Positions 18,619-27,583 of a DNA stretch of 64,000 bases are shown one piece after another (positions within the stretch are counted from its first letter, which is position 1; each line of letters starts with the position of its first letter). Origin of the DNA: Methylobacterium sp. J-090 (lineage in GTDB: Bacteria; Pseudomonadota; Alphaproteobacteria; Rhizobiales; Beijerinckiaceae). A program made the translations under genes and the position numbers. The stretch spans positions 1 through 64,000 of the forward strand of contig NZ_JAKSXV010000035.1 of assembly GCF_022829345.1 (NCBI RefSeq), read 5' to 3'. The notes under the pieces are model-generated. The model made no database searches and was not told the origin of the DNA. It saw only the letters and a list, made by a program, of their open reading frames with translations.

Positions 18619-20112
18619 ATGCGTAGCGTTCCCAACCCTGCGATGGCCTGCCCGGCGCAACTGTCCCGCCCGGGGACGACGCGCTCGTTGTCGGCCCTGA
18701 TCGCGGCGGCGGTCGTTCTCACCGCGATGGCATCCCCGGCCGAGGCCAAGCGCCATCACCGTCGCGGCGGCGGCGGTTACAGCCCGCCCTACGCGGCGAT
18801 GGTCATCGACGTGAAGACGGGCAAGACCCTGCACGCGGTCAACGAGGATTCCCTGCGTCATCCGGCGTCCATCACCAAGGTGATGACGCTCTACATGCTG
18901 TTCGAGCAGCTGGAGCGTGGCCGCTACACCCTCGAATCGCCCCTCACCATCTCGTCCTTCGCCGCGTCGCAGGCGCCGTCGAAACTGGGCCTGCGCCCAG
19001 GCTCGACCATCTCCGTCGAGGACGCCATCAAGGCCATCGTGACGAAGTCCGCCAACGATGTCGCCTGCGCCATCGGCGAGAACATCTCCGGCTCGGAGTC
19101 GCGTTTCGCCGAGATGATGACCGCGAAGGCGAAGGCCCTCGGCATGAGCCGGACGAACTACGCCAACGCGTCGGGCCTGCCGGATTCCGATCAGATCACC
19201 ACGGCCCGCGACCTCACGGTGCTGGCCCGCGCCATCCAGGACCGCTTCCCGCGCTACTACCGCTACTTCCAGACCCGCTCGTTCGCCTTCCGGGGCCGGG
19301 TCATCGGCAACCACAACCGCCTGCTCGGCAACGTCCAAGGCGTCGACGGGATCAAGACCGGCTACACGCGCGACTCCGGCTTCAATCTGATGACGGCGGC
19401 CAAGCTCGACGACCGCCAGATCGTCGCCATCGTGCTCGGCGGCAAATCCGGGGCGAGCCGCGACAAGATCATGGCCGACCTCGTGCGCGCCAACCTGCCG
19501 CGCGCCTATGCGGGCAATCGTCAGACGCCCGCGACCATCGAGGTCGCCGAGCGCGCGCGCCCCGCCGTGGTGGCCGACGGCGCGTCCCGCACCCGCACCC
19601 AGGTCGCCTCGGCCGACGACGAGGACGTGGAGACCACGGCCTCCACGGCCCGCGAGCCCCTCGACATCTCGCCGAACCGGGCGACCACGACCCCCGGCTC
19701 CGCCGGCGCTCGAGGGCGCCTGCCCGCCGCCGCGCAGGCCTACGCTCCGGTCGCCCCCGCCTCCCCGTTTCCGACGGGCGTGAAGAGCCCGGCTCGCCTG
19801 GCTTCGGTCGACGGACCACGCACGGAATCCATCCCCAAGACCGTTTCGGGGGCCAAGGTGACGCCCACCGCGTGGGTGATCCAGCTCGGCGCCATGGACG
19901 ACGAGGACAAGGCGAAGTCGATGCTGGCCGAAGCCCGCACCCGCGCCGGCGGCTCCCTGTCCCGGGCCGCGCCCTACACGGTGAAGGTCGAGCACGGCGG
20001 CGCCACCCTCTACCGCGCCCGGTTCTCCGGCTTCTCCGAGCAGGATTCGGCGCAGGATGCCTGCAATGCCCTCAAGCGCAGCGGCTTCAGCTGCTTCGCC
20101 ACCCGCAGCTGA
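18619..20112 (+). CDS. D-alanyl-D-alanine carboxypeptidase (PBP5/6 type) with C-terminal SPOR domain
   Basis: The 497-residue secreted enzyme trims D-Ala from peptidoglycan pentapeptides. A signal peptide ends at about residue 43 (MASPAEAK). The penicillin-binding motifs are S84-I-T-K87 (PASITKVMT), S144-A-N (TKSANDVAC) and K246-T-G (GIKTGYT). A 150-residue Pro/Ala-rich spacer leads to a SPOR domain (about 415-497: AWVIQLGAMDDEDKAKSML to ALKRSGFSCF), which binds denuded glycan at the septum. The PBP5 domain and amphipathic anchor of the E. coli protein are absent, and SPOR seems to take over targeting. This architecture is known in alphaproteobacteria. A GTG one codon upstream is an alternative start. 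Confidence 0.93.
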   Translation: MRSVPNPAMACPAQLSRPGTTRSLSALIAAAVVLTAMASPAEAKRHHRRGGGGYSPPYAAMVIDVKTGKTLHAVNEDSLRHPASITKVMTLYMLFEQLERGRYTLESPLTISSFAASQAPSKLGLRPGSTISVEDAIKAIVTKSANDVACAIGENISGSESRFAEMMTAKAKALGMSRTNYANASGLPDSDQITTARDLTVLARAIQDRFPRYYRYFQTRSFAFRGRVIGNHNRLLGNVQGVDGIKTGYTRDSGFNLMTAAKLDDRQIVAIVLGGKSGASRDKIMADLVRANLPRAYAGNRQTPATIEVAERARPAVVADGASRTRTQVASADDEDVETTASTAREPLDISPNRATTTPGSAGARGRLPAAAQAYAPVAPASPFPTGVKSPARLASVDGPRTESIPKTVSGAKVTPTAWVIQLGAMDDEDKAKSMLAEARTRAGGSLSRAAPYTVKVEHGGATLYRARFSGFSEQDSAQDACNALKRSGFSCFATRS

Positions 20113-20244
20113 TTCCTGCGGACGACCGGTCCCGCGTGGATCGGTTCTCGACCCGTGCGGCGCTTCACAGCGGCGTGCGTCAGGCCGGCTCGTTCGCCGG
20201 CTTGGAAAACCCTCGAAAACCCCCTCTGGCACGCGCGTGGAGTA

Positions 20245-20784
20245 TCAGCGATGTCGGTTCGTCAGCCTGTCCCGGGCCGCGTTGACGCGCGCCGCCTGCT
20301 CGGCCGTCCCCCCCTGGTCGGGGTGGAGCCGCTTCATCAGCGTCCGGTGCGCGACGCGGACGTCCTCCAGGGACGCCCCGCGCTCAAGCCCCAGGATCTC
20401 ATAGGCCTGCTCCTGCGTCATCGCCCCTGGGTCCGCCGGACGGCGCGCGCCCGGGTCGGGATCAGCCTCAGCGTATTCACGCCCACCGGGGTTCCGGCGG
20501 TGGAGATCCGGCTGTAGGGAGCGCCACCCTCGGACCCGATCCGACAGGGCGCGCCAGCGGCGGCGCAGGCCCCCATCGCCCTCCAGGAGCCACAAACCGG
20601 CGAGCACCAGGATCGCCCCGAGTTCGGGGCGGCCCCGTACCAGCACGAGCCCGGCGACCGCCAGAGCGACGGTGCCGGAGGCCCGCCGCAGCAACCGCGC
20701 CGCTCCGGCCGGCGACCGGCGCAGGGCGTTGCGGCCGAGCCACCACAGCAGCATGAGCCCGAAACCCGCCAGCAACAGGGTCAT
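20245..20784 (-). CDS. Membrane-anchored J-domain protein
   Basis: The 179-residue protein starts with a hydrophobic helix (TLLLAGFGLMLLWWLG) and a second hydrophobic region (TVALAVAGLVLV and LGAILVLAGLWLLEG). The C-terminal 60 residues form a J domain: MTQEQAYEILGLERGASLEDV, HRTLMKRLHPDQGG with the HPD motif, and AARVNAARDRLTNR. The arrangement (membrane helices first, J domain last) resembles TIM14/DjlA-like proteins that recruit DnaK to the membrane. The client is unknown. No DnaK gene is nearby. Confidence 0.87.
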   Translation of the reverse strand: MTLLLAGFGLMLLWWLGRNALRRSPAGAARLLRRASGTVALAVAGLVLVRGRPELGAILVLAGLWLLEGDGGLRRRWRALSDRVRGWRSLQPDLHRRNPGGREYAEADPDPGARRPADPGAMTQEQAYEILGLERGASLEDVRVAHRTLMKRLHPDQGGTAEQAARVNAARDRLTNRHR

Positions 20785-21008
20785 CGCGCGCCGCCGGACC
20801 CGGCGCGCACCCGGTCGCCGACGCGCCGGCGCGGACCGCGCGCGCCGAGAAATCCGTCCGTTCCGCGCAGCCGCGGAACGGAGCGGGCGCCGCGTCCGCG
20901 CTGGTCCGGCAGGCGTACGGCCCGGCGATGGGAAATTGCCGGGAATCGCGGATCACAACGCATCGATCGCTCTTTCGTGATCGGGAAAGCCCGGGCCAGT
21001 CACGTCTT

Positions 21009-22187
21009 TCACCGCCGAACCTCGGCCACGTCGGCTGTGGTGACGCGGACCCGGAGGGTGCGTCCGTCCCGCTCCACCGTCAGGTCGAGGGTGGCATCGA
21101 CGCCGGCCGCCGCCATGGCCGCCGTGAGGTCGGCGAGGCGATGGATGGGCCGGTCGCCGACCGCCACGATGATGTCGCCGAGGGCACCCGTCTGCGGATC
21201 GACGCCGCGCAGTCCCGCCTGGGCGGCCGGCGAGCCACGGATCACGCGCACCACCACGACCCCGTCGATGCCGAGGCGGGCGGCGATGGATTCCTGTCCC
21301 GCGATGATGCCGATGCCGGGATTGCGGGTGCGGCCGTTGCGGATGAGTTCGGGCACGACGCGGTTGACCACGTCCACGGGGATGGCGAACCCGATACCCG
21401 CGCTCGCCCCGGAGGGCGAGAAGATCGCCGTGTTGACCCCGATGAGCCGCCCCGCGGAATCGAGGAGCGGACCGCCGGAATTGCCCGGGTTGATCGCCGC
21501 ATCCGTCTGGATGACCCCCGAGAGTTCGCGGCCCTCGGCCGTCGGCAGGCGGCGTTGAAGGGCGCTCACCACGCCGGTGGTCAGGGTGTGGTCGAGGCCG
21601 AACGGATTCCCGATGGCGTAGGTCGTCTGGCCGACCTTGAGGTCCGCCGAGGTGCCGAGGGCGAGGGGCGGCGGCGGAGTGGTGCGCCCGAGCTGAAGCA
21701 CGGCGAGATCGTAGCTCGGTGCCGCCCCGACGATACGGGCCGGCACCACCGAACCGGAGGAGAGCCGCACCGAAACGGAGCCGCCCCCCTGGGCGGCCGC
21801 GGCCACCACGTGATTGTTCGTCACGATGTGACCGGCGGCGTCCCAGACGAAGCCGGTGCCCGTCTGCGAACCGCTGCCCTCCTGCTCCCCACCCTCCTCG
21901 GTCTCGACGCCCAGCAGGGCGCGGCCCTGTGCCGCGGCCTGCGCGAAGACGTGGACGACGGACGGGCTCGCCTGGGCGAACAGGGCGACCGTGGAGGCTT
22001 CCGCCGGCGCGAGATCGCCGCGGGCCGTGATCGCGCGCGGGGCGCGGGCGCTGAACAGGAAGGCGGTGACGTAAGGCTGTGCCACGAACAGCGCGAGCAG
22101 GATCAGGGCCGCTCCCACCACCATCCGCCCGAACCGATCCGCCATCGCCATCCTCTTCACCGTACTGGGAAAACCCATTTGCTGCAC
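21009..22187 (-). CDS. Trypsin-like serine protease with PDZ domain (HtrA/DegP-like, short)
   Basis: The 392-residue protein has an N-terminal membrane anchor (about residues 22-46, RMVVGAALILLALFVAQPYV) and a periplasmic trypsin-like domain. The catalytic triad is H126 (VTNNHVV), D160 (APSYDLAVLQL) and S237 (NPGNSGGPLLD). One PDZ domain (about 285-385) follows with GIDGVVVVRVIRGSPAAQAGL. The family is S1C, and with one PDZ and an anchor it is closest to DegS-type or rhizobial HhoB-like forms. It could sense or clear misfolded envelope proteins. An ATG twelve codons downstream (MAMADRF) is a likely alternative start. The gene stands alone. Confidence 0.9.
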   Translation of the reverse strand: MQQMGFPSTVKRMAMADRFGRMVVGAALILLALFVAQPYVTAFLFSARAPRAITARGDLAPAEASTVALFAQASPSVVHVFAQAAAQGRALLGVETEEGGEQEGSGSQTGTGFVWDAAGHIVTNNHVVAAAAQGGGSVSVRLSSGSVVPARIVGAAPSYDLAVLQLGRTTPPPPLALGTSADLKVGQTTYAIGNPFGLDHTLTTGVVSALQRRLPTAEGRELSGVIQTDAAINPGNSGGPLLDSAGRLIGVNTAIFSPSGASAGIGFAIPVDVVNRVVPELIRNGRTRNPGIGIIAGQESIAARLGIDGVVVVRVIRGSPAAQAGLRGVDPQTGALGDIIVAVGDRPIHRLADLTAAMAAAGVDATLDLTVERDGRTLRVRVTTADVAEVRR

Positions 22188-22569
22188 TGCGGTATTAACC
22201 GGTCGGTGACGCTTCTGCCGTCAACTGACTTCAAGGGCCGACGCGGTCCGGGTGTGACAGCACACCGTTCAATCCCAACGCCGCAGCTACATTCTGCCTA
22301 TAGGGCGAACCACAGGAAGACCCGTAACCCGACACGGCCGTATCGCCAAAGTAGCACCGGACAGAACGATGACACGTTGTCGTCCTGACCATGCGCCGGA
22401 CCGGAGGCAATCTTCGTCATTGCGTCCGAAACGACCGCAAAGCCGCCCCAGAGATGCTGCCATTCCCCACCATCGTCAGCAGCGGCCGTTCAGGTTCATC
22501 CGCTTAGAAAGGATGGGCCGGACAGCCGGCATCGTGGGGATCGACCCTCCCGATCAAGGAACAGGAACC
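22188..22569. other. Intergenic region upstream of the 71-residue gene
   Basis: These 382 bases lie between a minus-strand protease gene and a plus-strand small gene. They are divergent, so both promoters should be here. No convincing coding sequence or repeat was found. The open plus-strand frame from 22369 that joins the small gene has poor codon statistics before 22570. A GGTTCATCCGCTTAGAAAGG stretch may belong to the leader. Confidence 0.4.
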
Positions 22570-22785
22570 ATGGAAACCGAAGCCCTCGAACGTCCGGCCG
22601 ACCTGACCATCTGGCGGACCGCCCCCGTCCCGGCCCCCCTCGCCCAGCCCGAGCGTTACGGCACCCTGCGTGAAGCCATCAAGGCCGCTGCCGGCGCCCT
22701 CACCGACCCGGCCAAGCAGCCATGGATCATCACCGAGGAAGGCGAAATCCTGTCCCCGAACTGGATTCGCACCTACCTCAACTAG
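22570..22785 (+). CDS. Small protein (71 aa), unknown function
   Basis: The protein from the ATG at 22570 has 71 residues, with a good AAGGAACAGGAACC ribosome-binding region. It reads METEALERPADLTIWRTAPV, then a helix LREAIKAAAGALTDPAKQPW, and a C-terminal block IITEEGEILSPNWIRTYLN that looks like a conserved fold rather than random sequence. It has no cysteine, membrane span or signal. Codon use is typical for the chromosome. It stands alone downstream of a 380-base gap. I do not recognise the family. Confidence 0.7.
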   Translation: METEALERPADLTIWRTAPVPAPLAQPERYGTLREAIKAAAGALTDPAKQPWIITEEGEILSPNWIRTYLN

Positions 22786-22815
22786 GACGACTTACGTCAA
22801 CCAAGACGACCCGCC

Positions 22816-23748
22816 TCAACTGAGACGATCCGATCCGAGACGTGCTCCGGCTTCCGCGACGAGCCGGTTCTCCCCGCGAGCCGACCGCCGGAACTCCCGC
22901 GGCCGGCTCACGAGGGTGACGAGGACATAGGAAACGATCATCAGAAGGTACCACGATCCGAATTTCCCCCACGACACCACCGACCAGCCGGCCTGCTGAT
23001 TGGGGTAGAGCCAGATGCGGCTCGCGGTCCCGATGTTTTCGGCGATCCAGATGAACAGGGCCACGAGCCCGAAGCCGATGACAAGTGGCATCCGGCGATG
23101 GACCCGCCAGACCTTGAAGTAGACGAAGGTCCGCCCGAACAGCACGCAGGACAGGGCCATCAGGGCCAGACGCATGTCCCATGCGAAATGGTGGGTGAAG
23201 AAGTTGAGATAGATCGCCCCGGCCAGCGGCAGGGTCAGCCACAGGGGCGGATGGCGGGTGAAACGGAAATCGAACAGCCGCCACACCCGGGCGATGTAGG
23301 AGCCGATGCTGGCATACATGAACCCGGTGAAGAGCGGGACACCGGCTAGGCGCAGCACGCTCGCCTCCGGATAGACCCACGATCCGACTCCGGTCTTGAA
23401 CACCTCCATGACCGTGCCGACGGCATGGTAGAGGGCGATGACCTTCGCTTCCTCCCAGGTTTCCATCCGCGACAGGAGCAGGACGACCTGGATCGCGACC
23501 GCCGCCAGGGTGAGGGCGTCGTAGCGGCTCAGCGGGGCATCCTTGGGATAGAAGAGGTAGCTCGCGATCAGGAGGGCGCAGATCAGGCCGCCGAACAGAC
23601 AGGCCCAAGCCTGCTTCACGCCGAATCGGAGAAATTCGTAGAGGCCGGCGACGTAGGGACCACGCGCGAGCGCCCAGGCCCCCAGTCGCGCATCGACCGC
23701 GATGAACCGGGCGAGGGGCGGCCAGAGGCGCGCGGCACTGTCTTCCAT
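22816..23748 (-). CDS. DUF817 family integral membrane protein
   Basis: The 310-residue protein has about seven to eight hydrophobic helices, for example LFGGLICALLIASYLFY, ALTLAAVAIQVVLLL, GVPLFTGFMYASIGSYIARVW, WLTLPLAGAIYLNFFTHHF and GFGLVALFIWIAENIG. The motifs KTGVGSWVYPE, FMYASIGSYIARVWR and FFTHHFAWDMR are typical of DUF817. No function is established for the family. The C-terminal 30 residues are cytoplasmic and charged. Gene neighbours give no clue. It ends 30 bases from the convergent small gene at 22785. Confidence 0.85.
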   Translation of the reverse strand: MEDSAARLWPPLARFIAVDARLGAWALARGPYVAGLYEFLRFGVKQAWACLFGGLICALLIASYLFYPKDAPLSRYDALTLAAVAIQVVLLLSRMETWEEAKVIALYHAVGTVMEVFKTGVGSWVYPEASVLRLAGVPLFTGFMYASIGSYIARVWRLFDFRFTRHPPLWLTLPLAGAIYLNFFTHHFAWDMRLALMALSCVLFGRTFVYFKVWRVHRRMPLVIGFGLVALFIWIAENIGTASRIWLYPNQQAGWSVVSWGKFGSWYLLMIVSYVLVTLVSRPREFRRSARGENRLVAEAGARLGSDRLS

Positions 23749-23878
23749 CGCACCCTCGAAACCGGCCCCCGCGCGGAAGGCCCACGGCCTCGCGCAACGG
23801 TCGCATCGCCCTCGGGCAATCCGACGTCAAGCCTGGCTGGAAGCGTATGGCGGGTACGGGCCACGGAGTCGTCCCCAG

Positions 23879-23905
23879 AAAAAAAGGCCGCTCCGAAGAG
23901 CGGCC
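23879..23905 (-). terminator. Intrinsic terminator of galU
   Basis: GGCCGCTC-CGAA-GAGCGGCC is a perfect 8-base stem with a tetraloop. On the minus strand it is followed by a run of seven T, then CTGGGG. It lies about 195 bases after the galU stop and just upstream of the DUF817 gene, so it separates the two same-strand genes. Confidence 0.85.
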
Positions 23906-23939
23906 CGAAGTCTAGGGAGGAAACGCCCAAGAAGGGCTG

Positions 23940-23966
23940 CGGGATCGCGACGCCATCGCGATCCCG
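23940..23966. repeat. Perfect inverted repeat downstream of galU
   Basis: CGGGATCGCG and CGCGATCCCG are perfect 10-base arms around a 7-base loop. It sits between the galU stop and the galU terminator, with no T-tract next to it. It could stabilise the 3' end of the transcript or bind a protein. Confidence 0.6.
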
Positions 23967-24100
23967 CAATGCACAAAATAGAGTGCAGCGCACAAAACAC
24001 AAGGGCGTCCGGGGGCGGCCCCGCGCTTTTCCCGTGATCCGCGAGGGGCGTCCCCGATGATCCTCGCGGGGCGTGGCGGATTTGTTCCTAGCGGTCGGGC

Positions 24101-24967
24101 TCAGTCTTTGGCGAGGAGCCGGGCGATCTCGGCCCGCAGGGGGCCGCCGAGATCCGCGCGCTCCAGAGCATAGGCGATGTTCGCGGTGAGGAAGCCGAGC
24201 TTCGAACCGGTATCGTAGGTCCGTCCCTCGTAGTGCATGCCGAAGAAGTCCTGGGATTGGGCGAGCTTGATCATCGCGTCGGTGAGCTGGATCTCGCCGC
24301 CGGCGCCCTTCTCGCCATGCGAGAGCACCTCGAAGATTTCCGGCTGAAGGATGTAGCGGCCCGAGATGATGAAGTTCGACGGGGCGGTGCCGGCTTTGGG
24401 CTTCTCCACCATGCCGTTGATCTCGAAGGTCTGACCGAACGTCTCGCCGACGCCGACGATGCCGTACTGGTGGGTCTCCTCCGGCTTCACCTCCTCGACG
24501 GCGATGACGTTGCCGCCGTGGCGCTCGTAGGCCGAGAGCATCTGCTGCATGCAGCCGCGGCTCAGCATGTCGGGCAGCAGCACCGCGAACGGCTCGTCAC
24601 CGACGATCTCGCGGGCGCACCAGACGGCATGGCCGAGGCCGAGTGGCTCCTGCTGACGGGTGAAGCTGGTCTGTCCGGCGGCCGGAAGGTCGCGCTTCAG
24701 CTCCTCGTAGGCCGCCTGCTTACCGCGCTCCTGCAGCATCCGGTCGAGTTCGAACGCGATGTCGAAATGGTCCTCGATCACCGCCTTGCCGCGGCCCGTG
24801 ACGAAGATGAAATGCTCGATGCCGGCCTCGCGCGCCTCGTCGACGACGTGCTGCACCACCGGCCGATCCACGACGGTGAGCATTTCCTTCGGCACCGCCT
24901 TGGTGGCCGGCAGGAAACGGGTCCCGAGGCCCGCGACGGGAAGGACGGCCTTGCGAATCGGTTTCAT
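24101..24967 (-). CDS. galU: UTP--glucose-1-phosphate uridylyltransferase
   Basis: The 288-residue enzyme makes UDP-glucose from UTP and glucose-1-phosphate. It starts [20 protein letters not shown], with the nucleotide-binding loop [18 protein letters not shown], and has [56 protein letters not shown] and FIISGRYIL. These match GalU over its full usual length. The same frame is open far upstream of 24967 without family similarity. galE is divergent on the other side of a 207-base intergenic region, so the two UDP-sugar genes share a regulatory region. Confidence 0.96.
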   Translation of the reverse strand: MKPIRKAVLPVAGLGTRFLPATKAVPKEMLTVVDRPVVQHVVDEAREAGIEHFIFVTGRGKAVIEDHFDIAFELDRMLQERGKQAAYEELKRDLPAAGQTSFTRQQEPLGLGHAVWCAREIVGDEPFAVLLPDMLSRGCMQQMLSAYERHGGNVIAVEEVKPEETHQYGIVGVGETFGQTFEINGMVEKPKAGTAPSNFIISGRYILQPEIFEVLSHGEKGAGGEIQLTDAMIKLAQSQDFFGMHYEGRTYDTGSKLGFLTANIAYALERADLGGPLRAEIARLLAKD

Positions 24968-25174
24968 CAAGCGGGACCCGGTATCGAGTGTGGTGGGACG
25001 AGCCTCGAAGGCGCCATACGATAGAGCATTGGCCGGAACGGTGGGAACCGGCTTTCGGAAAAGCAGATCCCGGGGATAGTCGAAGACCGGTCGACCAGCG
25101 TGGCCGTTGGACGGCATAACCCATGCGCGGGTTTTGCGATATATCGATACCGTACGGTCTGGGAGCGGGTGGTC

Positions 25175-26164
25175 ATGGCTGTTCTGGTGACGGGTGGAGC
25201 GGGTTACATCGGCAGCCACATGGTTCTGGCTCTGCTCGATGCGGGCCATGACAGCATCGTGGTCCTCGACGATCTCTCGACGGGCTTCGACTGGGCGCTG
25301 CCGCCCGAAGTGACCCTCGTCATCGGCGATGTCGCCGATCAGGCCCTGGTGGCCCGAATCATCCGCGAGCACGGCATCGACGCCCTGGCGCACTTCGCGG
25401 CGCGGATCGTGGTCCCGGATTCGGTGGCCGACCCGCTGGGCTACTATCTCGCCAACACGGTCAAGACCCGCGCCCTCATCGAGACGGCGGTGCGCGAGGG
25501 GGTGAAGCACGTGATCTTCTCGTCGACGGCGGCGGTCTACGGCGAGCCGGACGTCGTCCCCGTGCCGGAGGACCTCCTGGCCGCCCCGATCAACCCCTAC
25601 GGTCGCTCGAAGCTAATGAGCGAGTGGATGATCGCCGACGCCGCCCAGGCGCACGGCTTCACCTACGTGATCCTGCGCTACTTCAACGTGGCCGGCGCCG
25701 ATCCGCGCGGCCGCACCGGGCAATCGACCCCCAACGCCACCCACCTCATCAAGGTCGCGACCCAGGCGGCCCTGGGCCACCGCAGCCATCTCGACGTCTA
25801 CGGCACCGATTATTCGACCCCGGACGGCTCGTGCCTGCGCGACTACATCCAGGTCTCCGACCTCGCCGAGGCGCACCGCGTGGCGCTGGATCATCTGCGT
25901 TCGGGCGGCGAGAGCCTGACGATGAATTGCGGCTACGGCCGGGGCTACTCCGTCCTCGAGGTGATCGAGGTGGTCAAGCGCGTCTCGGGGCGGGACTTCG
26001 AGGTCCGGCTGTGCCCGCGCCGCGCCGGCGACCCGGCGCAGATCGTCGCCCGGGCCGACCGCATCCGTGGCCTCGGCTGGACCCCGCGCCACGCCGACCT
26101 CGACGGCATCGTCGCCCAGGCGCTGGCCTGGGAAGAGGCCCTGACGAGGCGCAACCGCACGTGA
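25175..26164 (+). CDS. galE: UDP-glucose 4-epimerase
   Basis: The 329-residue SDR enzyme interconverts UDP-glucose and UDP-galactose. The NAD-binding motif GGAGYIG is at residues 7-13 ([12 protein letters not shown]), and the catalytic Y142-x3-K146 is in [31 protein letters not shown] and [18 protein letters not shown] are family landmarks. The ATG at 25175 is the family start. The next gene begins at a GTG that overlaps the galE stop by four bases (GTGA), so it is co-translated. Confidence 0.95.
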   Translation: MAVLVTGGAGYIGSHMVLALLDAGHDSIVVLDDLSTGFDWALPPEVTLVIGDVADQALVARIIREHGIDALAHFAARIVVPDSVADPLGYYLANTVKTRALIETAVREGVKHVIFSSTAAVYGEPDVVPVPEDLLAAPINPYGRSKLMSEWMIADAAQAHGFTYVILRYFNVAGADPRGRTGQSTPNATHLIKVATQAALGHRSHLDVYGTDYSTPDGSCLRDYIQVSDLAEAHRVALDHLRSGGESLTMNCGYGRGYSVLEVIEVVKRVSGRDFEVRLCPRRAGDPAQIVARADRIRGLGWTPRHADLDGIVAQALAWEEALTRRNRT

Positions 26165-27396
26165 GGATTCGGACCGGGCGGCTCGTCAGGATTCTCGTCT
26201 CCGCCCTCGTTCTCGCCGGGGTCGCCGGGCCCGGCGCCGGTCTCGCCCAGCCCGCTCAACCCGGACCGAAGGCCCCGGCCGCCGCCAACCTGCGCCCCTT
26301 CATCGAGGCGTTGCGTCCCGATGCCCTGGCCCGGGGCGTCTCCGAGGCCACCTTCGCGGCGGCTTTCGCCGGCGTGACCAAGGCCGATCCCGATGTCCTG
26401 GCGCGCACCAGGCGCCAGGGCGAGTTCGCCCGGCCGGTCTGGGAGTACCTCGTCGGCGCGGTCTCGGGGGCACGCGTCGCGCGCGGGCAGGCGGAGGCGG
26501 CGCGGCTGGCTTCCACCCTCGCCGCCGTCGAGGCGCGCTTCGGCGTGCCGCGCTGGATCGTCCTGGCGTTCTGGGGGGTCGAATCCGACTTCGGCGTCAG
26601 CGCCGGCACGGTGCCGACGGTCCGGGCGCTCGCGACCCTCGCGCAGGCCGGCTTCCGCGGCACCCTGTTCCGGGACGAACTCCTGGCGGCGCTGGCGATC
26701 CTGGAGCGCGGCGACATCGCACCGGCCGGCATGAAGGGCTCATGGGCCGGGGCGATGGGGCAGGTTCAGTTCCTCCCCTCGAGCTTCCTCGCCCATGCGG
26801 TCGATTTCGACGGTGACGGCCACCGCGACATCTGGGGGTCGCAGGCCGATGCCCTGGCCTCCATCGCGAGCTACCTCAACGCCCTCGGCTGGAACCCCGC
26901 CCTGTCCTGGGGCTACGCCGTGACCCTGCCCCCGGACTTCGACCTGACGGCGTACCGGGCCGACCTGTCGGACTTCGCCCGCCGGGGCGTGCGGCGGACG
27001 GACGGGGCGCCCCTGCCCGCCTCGGGAAACGCGAGCCTGTTCCTGCCCGGCGGACACGGCGGGCCGGCCTTCCTCATCACCGACAATTTCGAGGTGGTGC
27101 GCGCCTACAACACGTCCGATTCCTACGCGCTGGCCGTCGGCCACCTCGCAGACCGCCTCGCCGGGGGGCCGCCCCTGGCTGCCCCCTGGCCGAACGCCGC
27201 GGCCCGCCTCGACAAGGCCGGCCTCCAGGCTCTGCAGGCGGGTCTCGCCGACCGCAAGCTCTATGCCGGCGAGGCCGATGGCCGGGCCGGACCGAAGCTG
27301 CGGGAGGCCGTGCGCCGCTACCAGATCGAGCAGGGTCTGCCGGCGGACGGCTACGCGACCCCGGCCCTCCTCGCTCACCTCAAGGGGCGCTCGTGA
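26161..27396 (+). CDS. Lytic murein transglycosylase (MltB-type) with peptidoglycan-binding domain
   Basis: The 411-residue protein starts at a GTG overlapping the galE stop, with no ATG near. A signal peptide ends at about residue 29 (GPGAGLAQ). The SLT_2/MltB domain has the catalytic Glu E141 in LAFWGVESDFGVS, then GSWAGAMGQVQFLPSSFL, VDFDGDGHRDIWGS and ASIASYLNALGW. The C-terminal 60 residues are a PG_binding_1 repeat (DGRAGPKLREAVRRYQIEQGL to YATPALLAHL). The enzyme cleaves glycan strands to 1,6-anhydromuropeptides in the periplasm. Overlap with galE places it in an envelope-related unit. Confidence 0.93.
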   Translation: MRIRTGRLVRILVSALVLAGVAGPGAGLAQPAQPGPKAPAAANLRPFIEALRPDALARGVSEATFAAAFAGVTKADPDVLARTRRQGEFARPVWEYLVGAVSGARVARGQAEAARLASTLAAVEARFGVPRWIVLAFWGVESDFGVSAGTVPTVRALATLAQAGFRGTLFRDELLAALAILERGDIAPAGMKGSWAGAMGQVQFLPSSFLAHAVDFDGDGHRDIWGSQADALASIASYLNALGWNPALSWGYAVTLPPDFDLTAYRADLSDFARRGVRRTDGAPLPASGNASLFLPGGHGGPAFLITDNFEVVRAYNTSDSYALAVGHLADRLAGGPPLAAPWPNAAARLDKAGLQALQAGLADRKLYAGEADGRAGPKLREAVRRYQIEQGLPADGYATPALLAHLKGRS

Positions 27397-27583
27397 GGCG
27401 ACGATCGCCCCAAGCGTACCTCACGAAACGCGCGGGCGCCCGTCGGTCCTCGCCCGACGCCCGGCGGCGCAGGGGGAGTTCCGTGAGAGACGCTTAGACC
27501 CACGCATCGGCATGGACTAGGATGCGGACATCCCCCGGCTCGTCCGGCGCTCGAACAAGGCTCTCCATGCGAGGCTCGCCATA

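Noticed and set aside
23940..23966. CRISPR-like or mobile repeat
   Set aside because: It is a single inverted repeat without repeated units. No arrays of direct repeats were seen anywhere in the window.
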